A DNA stretch of 64,000 bases from Symbiodinium natans (GCA_905221605.1 CAJNDS010002807.1:189176-253175); one strand, 5' to 3'. Positions 21,801 through 29,285 are shown, counted from the first letter of the stretch. Numbers and translations are program-made. The notes: a model not told the origin generated them from the sequence alone.

Positions 21801-22249
21801 ACACACAACTTTTTCCCTCCGTCTTCCGAATCTCCAGGACCACCTTCCTGAACGACAGGTACCACATCCACCACTCGCTCTTCTGCAGCCGACACAGTTC
21901 CGGTTTCCACATTGGGAATTTTTTCTTCTGGACCTACCGATTCCACCGCTGCCACACCCTCAGAAAGCGCTTCCGTTTCTTCCCGATCCAGGTGTTGAGC
22001 TCCAGCGATGTCGGCTCGGTTTCCAGGAATCCCCTCCTCATCAGGAGAACCCGAGGTCGGGGCGTCACCATCAGCCCTAGGACCGCTATCCCTGATAGTA
22101 GAGGAAAAATCTTTTTCACCTAAACTATTTACACTACCCTGGAATGCCCTCGTAGACTCAATCTTCGGAGTAGAGGATGAAGAACCCAGTGCCGCCTCCA
22201 TTTCCAGCTCATTGCCCGAAGGAGACCCAACCACCTCGTCACTCTTCAT
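18638..22249 (-). CDS. Retrotransposon ORF2, MLLE/PABC and triple CCCH zinc-finger RNA-binding protein (1203 aa)
   Basis: Residues 1-400 are acidic and disordered. Residues 412-475 (EGDEIMGLVRCINGYGAFLD...) resemble an S1/OB RNA-binding fold. Residues 490-520 are Trp-rich. Residues 541-604 carry the signature KITGMLL (567-573) of the MLLE domain, the C-terminal peptide-binding domain of poly(A)-binding proteins (PABC). Three CCCH fingers follow: C718/C726/C732/H736, C811/C819/C825/H829 and C862/C871/C878/H882. Residues 978-1043 look SAM-like (LVDKGINKVTACKILQLV). The last ~45 residues appear to be out of the true frame, because the + 1 frame there reads more protein-like and continues as the next segment. 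Together the domains point to mRNA or poly(A) RNP binding. I do not know a Gag of this make-up. Confidence 0.85.
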   Translation of the reverse strand: MKSDEVVGSPSGNELEMEAALGSSSSTPKIESTRAFQGSVNSLGEKDFSSTIRDSGPRADGDAPTSGSPDEEGIPGNRADIAGAQHLDREETEALSEGVAAVESVGPEEKIPNVETGTVSAAEERVVDVVPVVQEGGPGDSEDGGKKLCVATEEVSSFGAKIPAIQGEKEASGIAGDTEDLKDEAWSANDARVDAPDSTWSAKEARVEVHMVLRSTGDCNNGAQVSAAADDGGSQVDALVQPEVSREERNSKGYTGADEAAVVNDGGNSPLETMEPKEPAVEESVPAVDDQLNRPAVEENLPAAEGVTKDSNDGSTPMKGEVLPSGSSPEVDTERTAADEAKPLAEKKGGPEIQEHKKNEPVGLVEQDEQCDPKVKTKDAPGADDTEVVSEEHAKKVPRAGALESPGNHCYQEGDEIMGLVRCINGYGAFLDLGDLNVLIPAEGNNTCQFRFGDTVNGTVKRVEDDGTIILDTFLVLEEDVEDSSSTLRKWKPSGWSTWWTDSWYAGQWYQDSNGQWDWKQEEEQSEEGLVVQELSSEEREERQLYGEKIYKALLENGNEDEAYVGKITGMLLGRPMEDLQECVADHAFLNAEARRAYGILQNDGWKPDGTESTGLGKLTTFSRKQYHNALFELACRKRRFTRSVVGEAVATVLNQGEDEFWNALWLDTKLFLQELDGAVQSMSKRENKPMEAYMDPDQYKKAHMTPQTVSPGYSKLCKFFNKGRCRNGDGCPYEHRRYGEGWPEGGSTDPKNSQEADDEDGNIGDPPTEEGTVDEAQQEREDLAFRAKYNFGKGASKGEPTSGEPKGRLCLYYNQGGCKYGTTCRYRHNDDIALEGTWEPGKSWDNASRKALRDAGFHHCCFDYYLRGRCRKGSNFCKYSHDEMSDERLTLLKHLVQVANQVRFEKERGWEISDRSTFQPPASGGAESSSSSAPKALQMTNVSQKEGEKGILDEAEADEQKNSVAESTGIRLQNPEEPIENWMARNEHLWVYTPHVSEVMITLGVTNVSDLQEFIFVEDLVDKGINKVTACKILQLVGGVRYRPGGPEKAVPSDASVRVQQSSGSKGTGRAAVRTLTQVREAEDSGAKTMPRGSYRELFDTVRYRDAWTLAQRSPLCVQKLQLVGVGMPPVNPPTKKVSVKIKPCEKGKALAGQKTGATGATLSITTTGAAGGSGGKAEATGTEASWWVVVSVQQSVGRCGG

Positions 22250-22935
22250 CTTTCCTGCGTATCCAGGCAGTAGTAATATTGTCTCCCATCTTCATGGAGG
22301 TGCCATTCCCACGTTGTCCCATCGCACGCTTTGATCAGATGCTCATCCTTCCGAAAACCATCCCTTCCAGAGACCTGACGCATCTCATCCTCTTCTTCTG
22401 ACAACTGTCGCAACCTTTCAGCCTCCATCTGTAAGATCTCCTCCTCCCCCATGGCGTATTCAGCAGCAGGTGCAGCTTCAAAGCTGTCCGCACCCTTCTG
22501 TTCGTGACCGCTTCCACCACCTTGGGAACTCGAAGATGGATCCCTTTTGATCTTGTTCAGAGGCCTCCTGGCCGCTTGCGGCACTTCTCCAATCAGATCG
22601 GTCTGAGACCCTTGGTCTACCATTCGACCCGAAGTCGAAGTCGACGGCTGATACCCGTGTTTTTGCAACACTCGTAAAACAGTCACCTCCATTTCACGAT
22701 CTATACCACCAGTCGCGTCCCAGTTCCTTTTTTCACCAGGCTTTGGCGATACAGAGACAGCACGTCCTTCAGCTTCAGCATTGCTAACCATATCCACATT
22801 GGGATTCATACCCACATTGGGGCTTTCCGCAACCAAGGCTTCTTCCAGATGTTCTTCAGCGCCGGGAATCACCTCTTCCAGCACCGATCTTTCACCCAGA
22901 GACTCAGCTGCACCATTTCCAGCTCCACCCACCAT
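22246..22935 (-). CDS. Retrotransposon ORF1, WW-domain-like protein (229 aa)
   Basis: This is the first ORF after the primer-binding site. The frame is open from a TGA at the primer-binding site and the first ATG is at 22935. Residues 1-150 are acidic and low-complexity. Residues 160-195 form a Glu-rich helix (EEEILQMEAERLRQLSEEED). Residues 207-229 (TTWEWHLHEDGRQYYYCLD) look like the first two strands of a WW domain; the second conserved Trp and the Pro are missing because the ORF stops. The stop overlaps the ORF2 start as ATGA, so termination-reinitiation or a -1 shift could couple the two. If ribosomes shifted there, the product would be one larger polyprotein. A Gag-like role is possible but not shown. 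Confidence 0.75.
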   Translation of the reverse strand: MVGGAGNGAAESLGERSVLEEVIPGAEEHLEEALVAESPNVGMNPNVDMVSNAEAEGRAVSVSPKPGEKRNWDATGGIDREMEVTVLRVLQKHGYQPSTSTSGRMVDQGSQTDLIGEVPQAARRPLNKIKRDPSSSSQGGGSGHEQKGADSFEAAPAAEYAMGEEEILQMEAERLRQLSEEEDEMRQVSGRDGFRKDEHLIKACDGTTWEWHLHEDGRQYYYCLDTQER

Positions 22936-23025
22936 CCGAGGCAGGTTGGAGCCATCGCTTAGGAGAAGGCATTGCTTCTTGATCCCAAAGATCTTAAGAC
23001 AACACTCAACCGCAGGGAACCTAAT

Positions 23026-23039
23026 TTGGGCTCATAACC
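23026..23039 (-). other. Primer-binding site matching the initiator tRNA-Met anticodon arm
   Basis: The bases next to the 5' LTR read GGGCTCATAACC on + (23028-23039), which is the tRNA-like strand. From memory this is the anticodon stem-loop of yeast-type initiator tRNA-Met (GGGCUCAUAACC). Priming from an internal cut of that tRNA, rather than its 3' end, is known for Drosophila copia. Assigning it here is inference. Confidence 0.65.
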
Positions 23040-23332
23040 TACGGGGGCAACCGAAGGGGAAAAGGGAAAGAAACCAACCCTTAACAGTTGCCTATATGGA
23101 TTTCCCAGATCGAACCAGTAAGAGAAGAATCCCACCCCAGAGGGAAAGGCTAAGGGAGAAGGGTCGGGACTACTACCTCCCACAAGACCCAACACCCAAC
23201 ACACGGACACAACCTTTTCAACGAAAAGCGGACGGCTCTGGGCCATCTTGAGCCAAACAAGATTTCCGGGTTCATTGACCCTTCCAACCCCCAACACTAA
23301 CTCTTTTCTACAATACCAGTTGCAGCTCCGCA
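23040..23332 (-). repeat. 5' LTR
   Basis: 293 bp, identical base for base to the copy at 14619-14911. An open frame starts at ATG 23246 (MAQSRPLFVEK...), runs out of the LTR and stops at 22959. It has no recognised domain and may be leader sequence. Confidence 0.95.
23247..23257 (-). other. Possible relict spliced-leader sequence in the LTR
   Basis: The - strand reads TTTGGCTCAAG followed at once by ATG. These 11 bases equal the 3' half of the 22-nt dinoflagellate spliced leader. The preceding bases (CTTG in place of CCAT) do not match well. The same word is at 14826-14836 in the 3' LTR. Confidence 0.4.
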
Positions 23333-23375
23333 CCCTAAACCCCTTACCCCTAAAGCCCCAAGACCTCACTCCGAG
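23333..23375. repeat. CCCTAAA-type flank of the retrotransposon
   Basis: It begins with the CCCTA duplicate and continues as degenerate CCCTAAA/CCCCTAAA units. It is the right half of the array into which the element inserted. Confidence 0.8.
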
Positions 23376-23436
23376 GTGGCCTTCAACATGCTCCGCTCTG
23401 CCCTCTGCGGTTCAGCGGCGGCTCTCTGCGAGGCAG
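23376..23436 (+). CDS. Exon-like cassette VAFNMLRSALCGSAAALCEA
   Basis: Sixty-one bases lie between CTCCGAG and GTTGTAGG, open in one frame. CCCTAAA-type repeats are on the left and TTTAGGG units on the right from about 23446. Hydrophobic and Cys-containing; family unknown. Confidence 0.45.
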
Positions 23437-24144
23437 GTTGTAGGGGGTTTAGGGTTTAGGGTTTAGGGTTTAGGGTCTAGGGTCTAGGGTCTAGGGTTTA
23501 GGGTTTAGGGGCGTTTCATGGTTTAACGTTGTAAGGTTGGCGGCCAGCCAGTCAGCAAGTGGCTTGTGCTGAGAGCCTGTCCCCAATTTTGTTCTCGGAT
23601 GTGTTCCGGTGCGGCGTTGTTGCAGGCAAACTCTTCACAGACTCTCCAAAACCTCTTAAGTAAGGAATATACCTTACATCATATTAGGATTCCTATTCGA
23701 TTTAAGGGGTATTCCTTAAGGGGTTTGGGAGTCCCTGGGTTACCTCTGAGTCCTGAGACCCTAAGCAACTTTTTCCCGCCTACCCGCTGAGTTCTCCGAA
23801 GTTGCCAGGCGATCCATGAGCGGCTGGCACTCGACCCAGAAGCAGGGATGAGTCAAGGAGGAAAGCCTCCCCAAATGCCGTTTTGACAACCTTCAGCCCT
23901 AAACCCTAAACCCTAAACCCTAAACCCTAAACCCTAAACCCTAAACCCTAAACCCTAAACCCTAAACCCTAAACCCTACCCCATCGAACATGAACGGCGC
24001 TCTTTTCCCGTCCGTGGCACTTTTCGGTTGCTTCGGGCTGGCCTCTCTGGGTTTAGGGTTGAGGAAAAGGGCCCCCTTTCAAAACCGCTATCCCCAAAGC
24101 CATTAACTCAGGGTTTAGGGCTTAGGGACCCAACAAAAAGTACA
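23437..24144. other. Mosaic with arrays and a possible first exon
   Basis: TTTAGGG units lie at 23446-23510 and CCCTAAA units at 23900-23980. A short open piece at about 23990-24050 reads MNGALFPSVALFGCFGLASL between a CCCTAAA array and a TTTAGGG unit; it would fit a signal-peptide-like N-terminus but is unsupported. An inverted stretch near 23640-23720 (TTAAGTAAGGAATATACCTT ... AAGGGGTATTCCTTAAG) may be another palindromic element. Confidence 0.35.
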
Positions 24145-24597
24145 ACCCTAACTAAACCCTAAAGCCCGAAAGCCCTAGAACCCTAAAGCCCTAAAGCCCT
24201 AAAACCCTAAAACCCTAAAACCCTAAAACTCTAAAACCCTAAAACCCTAACACCCTAAAACCCTAAAACCCTAAAACCCTAACTCCCTAACACCCTAAAA
24301 CCCTAAAACCCTAAAACTCTAAAACCCTGAAACCCTAAAACCCTAAAACCCTAACACCCTAACACCCTAAAACCCTAAAACCCTAACACCCTAACACCCT
24401 AAAACCCTAACACCCTAAAACCCTAAAACCCTAACACCCTAACACCCTAAAACCCTAAAACCCTAAAACCCTCAAACCCTCAAACCCTAAAACCCTAAAA
24501 CCCTAAAACCCTAAAACCTAAAGCCCTACACCCTAAACCCTAAGTCCTAACCCCAAACCCCAAACCCCAAACCCTAAACCCTAAACACTAAAACCCT
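24145..24597. repeat. Variant telomeric array, mainly 8-bp CCCTAAAA
   Basis: About 50 units, mostly CCCTAAAA with CCCTAACA and CCCTCAAA variants, change to CCCCAAA and CCCTAAA at the right end. The single variant dominates locally, so it arose by local expansion. Confidence 0.95.
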
Positions 24598-24620
24598 GAA
24601 GAAGTTCTGAAGACTCCGAG

Positions 24621-24678
24621 GCCGCCGTGCCTGGCCTGGAGGCCTTCGGTGACGCCACAGAGGCATCCCGAAGATGCG
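24621..24678 (+). CDS. Exon-like cassette AAVPGLEAFGDATEASRRC
   Basis: Fifty-eight bases lie between GACTCCGAG and GTTGGC. The left flank is the variant CCCTAAAA array, the right flank TTTAGGG from 24690. Family unknown. Confidence 0.45.
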
Positions 24679-24797
24679 GTTGGCATTTGAGGGGTTTAGG
24701 GTTTAGGGTTTAGGGTTTAGGGTTTTAGGGTTTAGGGTTTTAGGGCTTTAGGGTTTTAGGGTTTAGGGTTGACGGTTTAGGTTCAGGGTTGAAGGGG

Positions 24798-24905
24798 CTG
24801 GTTCTTCGTGGGGAATGAGGGAATCAGGCACCCTACATCCCCCTATATATACCCTTGCAGGGATTGAGTACAGCATTTCGGGGTATATTATATTGTATAG
24901 GGGTT
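24798..24905. mobile_element. MITE-like element, family D (partial)
   Basis: The left end CTGGTTCTTCGTGGGGAATG continues GAGGGAATCAGGCACCCTAC, as in the copy at 27127. The right arm is not clear. Confidence 0.45.
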
Positions 24906-24983
24906 GTCCGCTATTTCGGGAAGAAGCCCTAAATCCTAAACCCTAAACCCTAAACCCTAAACCCTAAACCCTAAACCCTAATG

Positions 24984-25447
24984 TGGTCTCCTGATTAGTG
25001 TGGGCCCCCCCCCCCCCCCAAACTAAATCCACCCCCGCAATAGTGTCACAAAAAAAGGGACCCCCCCAAACTAATTTTCGGCCCCGGGCCCCCCCCACCG
25101 GCTCCTCTTCATTCCTCTTCGCTCCTCTTCGCTCCTCTTCCCTCTCCTCTTCCTCTCCTCTTCCTCTCCCTCTCCTCTTAGGTAATTAAGCTCAGGTAAG
25201 CTCAGATGAGCTCAGCTCAGGTAAGCTCAGGAAAGCTCAGGTAAGCTCAGTAATTAAAGCTAAGGTAAGACCTCAGATCTTCTTTTGCTCTTTTCTTTCC
25301 TCATCTTGTTCTCTTGTTTTCTTTGTTCCGAAACCCATGCCCGAAAAAACTTTTCATTATTGTAGGGGGGCAACCAAATTTTTGTCCCCTGAATTGTTTT
25401 TTGAAAACTTTTCATTATTGGAGGGGTCCACACTAATTAGAATACGA
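24984..25447. mobile_element. ~460-bp element with terminal inverted repeats
   Basis: CTGATTAGTGTGGGCCCCCC on the left is mirrored by GGGGTCCACACTAATTAG on the right. Inside are a 13-nt C run, a CTCCTCTTCG microsatellite (about 25098-25175) and a short GCTCAGGTAA repeat (about 25190-25260). No ORF. It resembles the element at 28884 in having C runs between inverted ends. Confidence 0.6.
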
Positions 25448-25452
25448 CATTA

Positions 25453-25705
25453 AACCCTAAACCCCACTCCCCAAACACCCTAAACCCGAAAACCCTAAAC
25501 CCTAAACACCAAACGCCAAAACCCTAAACCCTAAACCCTAAACCCTAAACCTACAACCCTAAACCCTAAACCCTAAACCCTAAACCCTAAACCCTAAACC
25601 CTAAACCCTAAACCCTAAACCCTAAACCCTAAACCCTAAACCCTAAACCCTAAACCCTAAACCCTAAACCCTAAACCCCTAAACCCTAAACCCTAAACCC
25701 CACGT
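25453..25705. repeat. CCCTAAA telomeric array
   Basis: Degenerate for the first ~70 bp, then over 20 perfect CCCTAAA units (about 25558-25675) and a few variants. Confidence 0.97.
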
Positions 25706-25718
25706 GAACATCTGCCAG

Positions 25719-25776
25719 GACATGCGCGTCGTCGACCTGAAGCTGCAACTGGCAGAGGGAGTTGGCACACCCAGGG
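25719..25776 (+). CDS. Exon-like cassette DMRVVDLKLQLAEGVGTPR
   Basis: Fifty-eight bases lie between TCTGCCAG and GTGTCAGG. A CCCTAAA array is on the left and TTTAGGG on the right from 25789. The pattern of a VxDLKxxLxxxxGxPxxxQ segment is reminiscent of ubiquitin-like folds. That is a guess from 19 residues. Confidence 0.45.
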
Positions 25777-25788
25777 GTGTCAGGGCAT

Positions 25789-26373
25789 AGGGTTTAGGGT
25801 TTAGGGTTTAGGGTTTAGGGTTTAAGGTTTAGGATGTAGGGTTTTGGATGTAGGGTTTAGGGCTATATAAGGGTTCCCGAATCAATGTCCCATACAAAGA
25901 GAGCCCGAAGCTAATCTAAGAGAGACTCTGAGTTTGGGGGGCACCGAATTGGGGGTTCTGGACTCATGGTTATCGGTTTCGAGTTGGCCCGCAGTAGGGA
26001 TTAGGGGTTCAGATGGTTTAGGGCGGAGCTTTTGGGGGGTTTAGGCTTTGGGGCTTTTGCGGGGGTGCCCTTTCAAGCGTATCAGCTCTTCTGGTAGAGC
26101 TGCTCTTGGGATCACGGCCCCTCCTAGACCCTAAACCCTAAACCCTAAACCCGAAACCCTAAACCCTAAACCCTGAACCCTAAACCCTAAACCCTAAACC
26201 CTGAACCCTAAACCCTAAACCCTACACCCTAAACCCTAAACCCTAAGCCCCAAGCCCTAAGCCCTAAGCCCTAAGCTGCAGCAGTTGAGGCCTCGCGCGC
26301 GGGGTCCATCGGCTCCATCGATGCCTCGCCGCAGAGGCCATGAAACCCTGGCTCGCAAGCTGCATATTGGGTT

Positions 26374-26404
<31 letters not shown>

Positions 26405-26553
26405 GTTAAAAGTAGGGTTTAGGGTTTAGGGTTTAGGGTTTATAGGGGTTACGGAAATACCACAGAAACATAAGGATCCTACTATTGGGGTATAAGGGAG
26501 GATCCTTATGTTGATGTGTTTTTTTTGTGCCCCTTTTGCTGTATATGTATATA

Positions 26554-26589
<36 letters not shown>

Positions 26590-27021
26590 TATATATATAC
26601 ATATATATATATGTATCCATATATGTATATAGAAGTTAACTGTAAATATATTTCGATATACATGTTTCGAAAATGTCTACGCTCAGATATGTGTATATAG
26701 AGGCCATGTGTTTGTCCTTCTGACCTGCCTCAGGCCGTCTCCGACATCTCCACGCCCTGCCCTCGGAGGGTTTAGGGTTTAGGGTTTAAGTCAGTTTAAG
26801 GTTTAGGGTTTCGGGTTTAGGGTTTAGGGTTAGCGAGACAAGCACTAGCCGGTAGTCGTTGGCTGCTGCAACTGAGCCCAGGCAGAGACTTGGTGCAGTC
26901 CTTAGACGTTCTTGCCAAGGCCTTTTTGAGCTGAGGGGCAGGCATGTCAGCATATGCTGCAGCACATTTAGCCGGCCTGTGCGCCAAGCCAAGTTTGCCA
27001 TTTCGATGACCTAGATGGTTC
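25789..27021. other. Mosaic without a recognised gene
   Basis: TTTAGGG units lie at 25789-25865, 26413-26445 and 26768-26830; CCCTAAA units at 26130-26275. A possible cassette follows AGCTGCAG at about 26281 (QLRPRAGSIGSIDASPQ). TA/TATG microsatellites lie at 26375-26403 and 26541-26640. The - strand stretch 26830-27000 is open but shows no domain. Confidence 0.4.
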
Positions 27022-27082
27022 ACCCTAACAGTCCTTAGTGGGGATATTAAGGGCTGTTAGTATAAGGGGGAACACATCCCAA
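27022..27082. mobile_element. MITE-like element, family A (short)
   Basis: CCCTAACAGTCCTTAGTGGG on the left mirrors CTGTTAGTATAAGGGGGAAC on the right. The left end lacks the GGGATGTTCC part found in other copies. Confidence 0.5.
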
Positions 27083-27126
27083 TAGATGGTCCGCTCAACA
27101 TTCGACTGGCACACTGCTTTGTCCGG

Positions 27127-27228
27127 CTGGTTCTTCGTTGGGAATGAGGGAATGAGGTACCCTACATCATCCCGTAAAGGGTATATACATGTATATATAT
27201 ATATATATATATGGCCCTCATTCCCTCA
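27127..27228. mobile_element. MITE-like element, family D, right arm cut by a telomeric array
   Basis: It begins CTGGTTCTTCGTTGGGAATG and has a TATA-rich centre. The right arm stops at CATTCCCTCA, exactly where (CCCTAAA)n begins at 27229. Confidence 0.65.
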
Positions 27229-27515
27229 CCCTAAACCCTAAACCCTAAACCCTATACCCTAAACCCTAAACCCTAAACCCTAAACCCTAAACCCTAAACC
27301 CTAAACCCTAAACCCTAAACCCTAAACCCTAAACCCTAAACCCTAAACCCTAAACCCTAAACCCTAAACCCTAAACCCTAAACCCTAAACCCTAACCTAA
27401 ACCCTAAACCCTAAACCCTAAACCCTAAACCCTAAACCCTAAACCCTAAACCCTAAACCCTAAACCCTAAACCCTAAACCCTAAACCCTAAACCCTAAAC
27501 CCTAAACCCTAAACC
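27229..27515. repeat. CCCTAAA telomeric array
   Basis: About 40 units, almost perfect, with one short unit near 27395. It joins the truncated family D element directly. Confidence 0.97.
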
Positions 27516-27556
27516 TCTCTTACCTATATATATTTAAACCCTATAGTCAGCAAATC

Positions 27557-27950
27557 GACCGGCCCTGTTGGTCACTGGCCCTCCGGCCAATCCTTCCAGA
27601 TCGACCGGCCCTGTTGGGCACTCAAGGGTCTGGCCTTGTCCTGGCCCACGCGCGCGCGGCCTTGGCCTTGGCCTTGGCCACGGCAAATCGACCGGCCCTG
27701 TTGGGCACTCAAGGGTCTCTGCTTGGTCTTGTTTTAAACCTTAATGGCAGCAAATCGTCCAGATCGACCGGCCCTGTTGGGCACTCAAGGGTCTGGCCGT
27801 GTGCTGGCCCACGCGCGCGCGGCCTTGGCCTGGGCCTTGGCCCTTCCAAATCGACCGGCCCTGTTGGGCACTCAAGGGTCTGGCCTTGTCCTGGCCCGCG
27901 CGCGCGCGGCCTTGGCCTTGGCCTTGGCCCTTCCAGATCGCCCCCCCTTT
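27557..27950. repeat. Irregular ~80-90-bp tandem repeat
   Basis: The word CGACCGGCCCTGTTGGGCAC recurs at 27602, 27689, 27767 and 27850, with GCGCGCGCGGCCTTGG following in three of the copies. Frames across it are repetitive and show no known domain. The flank to 28150 is unique and includes a C-rich stretch. Confidence 0.85.
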
Positions 27951-28149
27951 CCCGCCCCTCCCCCCCCCGGCTCTTCTTCTGGCCTCTGCGGGTCCATGAC
28001 AGAGTGAGGTTGGAGGACAGGGCTTGCTGATGAAAAATGTAAACTTTGTATTTGTATTTCTTCATGTTTTGGGATTCTCTGGGTGGGTGGGTTTTTTTCG
28101 AGAGCCCAAACAGTTGCTCTACTAGAGATTGCTCGACCCGGAGCTGCTG

Positions 28150-28310
28150 AACCCTAAACCCTAAACCCTAAACCCTAAACCCTAAGCCCTAAGCCCTAAG
28201 CCCTAAGCCCGAAGCCCGAAGCCCGAAGCCCGAAGCCCTAAACCCTAAACCCTAAACTTAACTAAACCCTAAACCCTAAACCCCAAACCCTAAACCCTAA
28301 ACCCCCATTC
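28150..28310. repeat. CCCTAAA array with CCCTAAG and CCCGAAG blocks
   Basis: Perfect units are followed by CCCTAAG and CCCGAAG blocks, then CCCTAAA again. It ends at CCATTCCCTACTAAGAACCA, which looks like the right end of a family D element. Confidence 0.9.
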
Positions 28311-28341
28311 CCTACTAAGAACCAGGGGGTTGTTGGCGCAG

Positions 28342-28428
28342 CTGCCGAGGCTGCCAAGTTGTACAACATGCCATCGTCTCTGTCAACTCCAGCCACCCCA
28401 CTCTCCTGGCTTGGAGAGGCAAATTCGG
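28342..28428 (+). CDS. Exon-like cassette AEAAKLYNMPSSLSTPATPL
   Basis: Eighty-seven bases lie between TTGGCGCAG and GTTCAGGG, continuing SWLGEANS. CCCTAAA units are on the left, TTTAGGG on the right. Family unknown. Confidence 0.4.
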
Positions 28429-28883
28429 GTTCAGGGTTTTAGGGTTTAGGGTTTAGGGTTTAGGGAGGTAGGGAGGTAGGGTTTAGGGCTTCTCTGTGAG
28501 GGGACTGTCTGCATCCTTGTAGAGCAGCTGCGCCCTGGGCCGTTTTTGCAGGAGTTTGGCGGAGCCACGAGCTCGCGCGCGACCACGCCAAGGGCTTTGT
28601 TCTAGCAATCCAGTCAAAGAAGCATCTCCTACTCGGGTTGGCTGTTCTGCTGTGTTCTGTAAACCCTAAACCCTAAACCCAAAACCCTAGACCCTCACAA
28701 TTGTGAACCTGCCTTGTCACTGTCCAAGGCCCTCGCCACGGCATGTGTCTCCAAAACGCAGCGCCTCGGCACCCAACTCGGCGCGAGGTGGGGCTCCCAA
28801 CGCATCGATTCAAGGGACTTTCCAAAGAATGAGGGTGTACCCTTGTTGGTGTTCCTTTCATGAGGGTTGTAGTATTTTGGGCG

Positions 28884-29285
28884 GGGGTGTATAATGTTGA
28901 CTTCGCATTAATAAATCCCCCCTCCCCCCCCCCCCCTCCCCCCCCCCCCCCCCCCCCCTCCCCCCCCCCCCCCTCCCCCCCCCCCCTCCCCCCCCCCCTC
29001 GCCCCCCCCCCTTCCCCGCCCCCCTCCCCCCCCTCCCCCCCCTCCCCCCCCCCTCCCCCCCCCTCCTGTTGATCAATCTTTTCGGCCAGGCCTCCTCAAT
29101 TGCATTCTATTCGCCTAAATCCTGGTAGGATTTTCTATTAGTTTTAGTATTAGGTAGTAGTAGTACTAGAAAAAAGAGGGTGATTTTATAATTGTGGGGG
29201 CGAGATTATTGTGTTCCGGCCCCGGGATTTTATAATTTTAGCGGGAACCGGTAATGTGAAGTCAACATTAACGGGGCTCCCCTAT
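28884..29285. mobile_element. ~400-bp element with inverted ends around a 150-bp C-rich tract
   Basis: TAATGTTGACTTCGCATTA on the left is mirrored by TAATGTGAAGTCAACATTA on the right. Between them lies about 150 bp of C with isolated T (28917-29065), then AT-rich sequence. The C tract could form an i-motif, and a G-quadruplex on the other strand. No gene. Confidence 0.6.

Larger units (their letters stand above)
14619..23332 (-). mobile_element. Complete LTR retrotransposon without visible pol, encoding RNA-binding proteins
   Basis: Two identical 293-bp direct repeats (14619-14911 and 23040-23332) bound an 8.7-kb unit. CCCTA lies immediately outside both ends (14614-14618 and 23333-23337), a 5-bp target duplication. 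In element sense (- strand) the LTR begins TGCGGAGC and ends CCCCCGTA. The first internal bases, GGTTATGAGCCC, form a primer-binding site, and a polypurine tract (GACAGGGGGAG) abuts the 3' LTR. The interior holds a 229-codon ORF, a 1203-codon ORF, two shorter frame segments and a 941-codon ORF, all in one direction. I found no reverse transcriptase YxDD box, no integrase HHCC/DDE pattern and no aspartic protease. It is therefore probably a non-autonomous element mobilised by a partner. Identical LTRs suggest recent insertion, or recent gene conversion. Confidence 0.93.

Noticed and set aside
15468-22935. Frames of up to 316 codons on the + strand across the retrotransposon
   Set aside because: They are antisense to long, domain-bearing - strand ORFs and show no domains of their own.
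14912-23039. Hidden reverse transcriptase or integrase in the element
   Set aside because: I looked in the - strand frames for YxDD, the integrase zinc-binding HHCC and DDE patterns and saw none; only a profile search would be decisive.
22959-23369. 136-codon frame across the 5' LTR as a real gene
   Set aside because: It starts outside the element in telomeric flank; at most the part from the ATG at 23246 could be a leader ORF, and it has no domain or composition typical of a protein.
27614-28065. 138- and 118-codon frames over the GC-rich tandem repeat
   Set aside because: Both strands are open because of GC-rich repetition; no domain is present.
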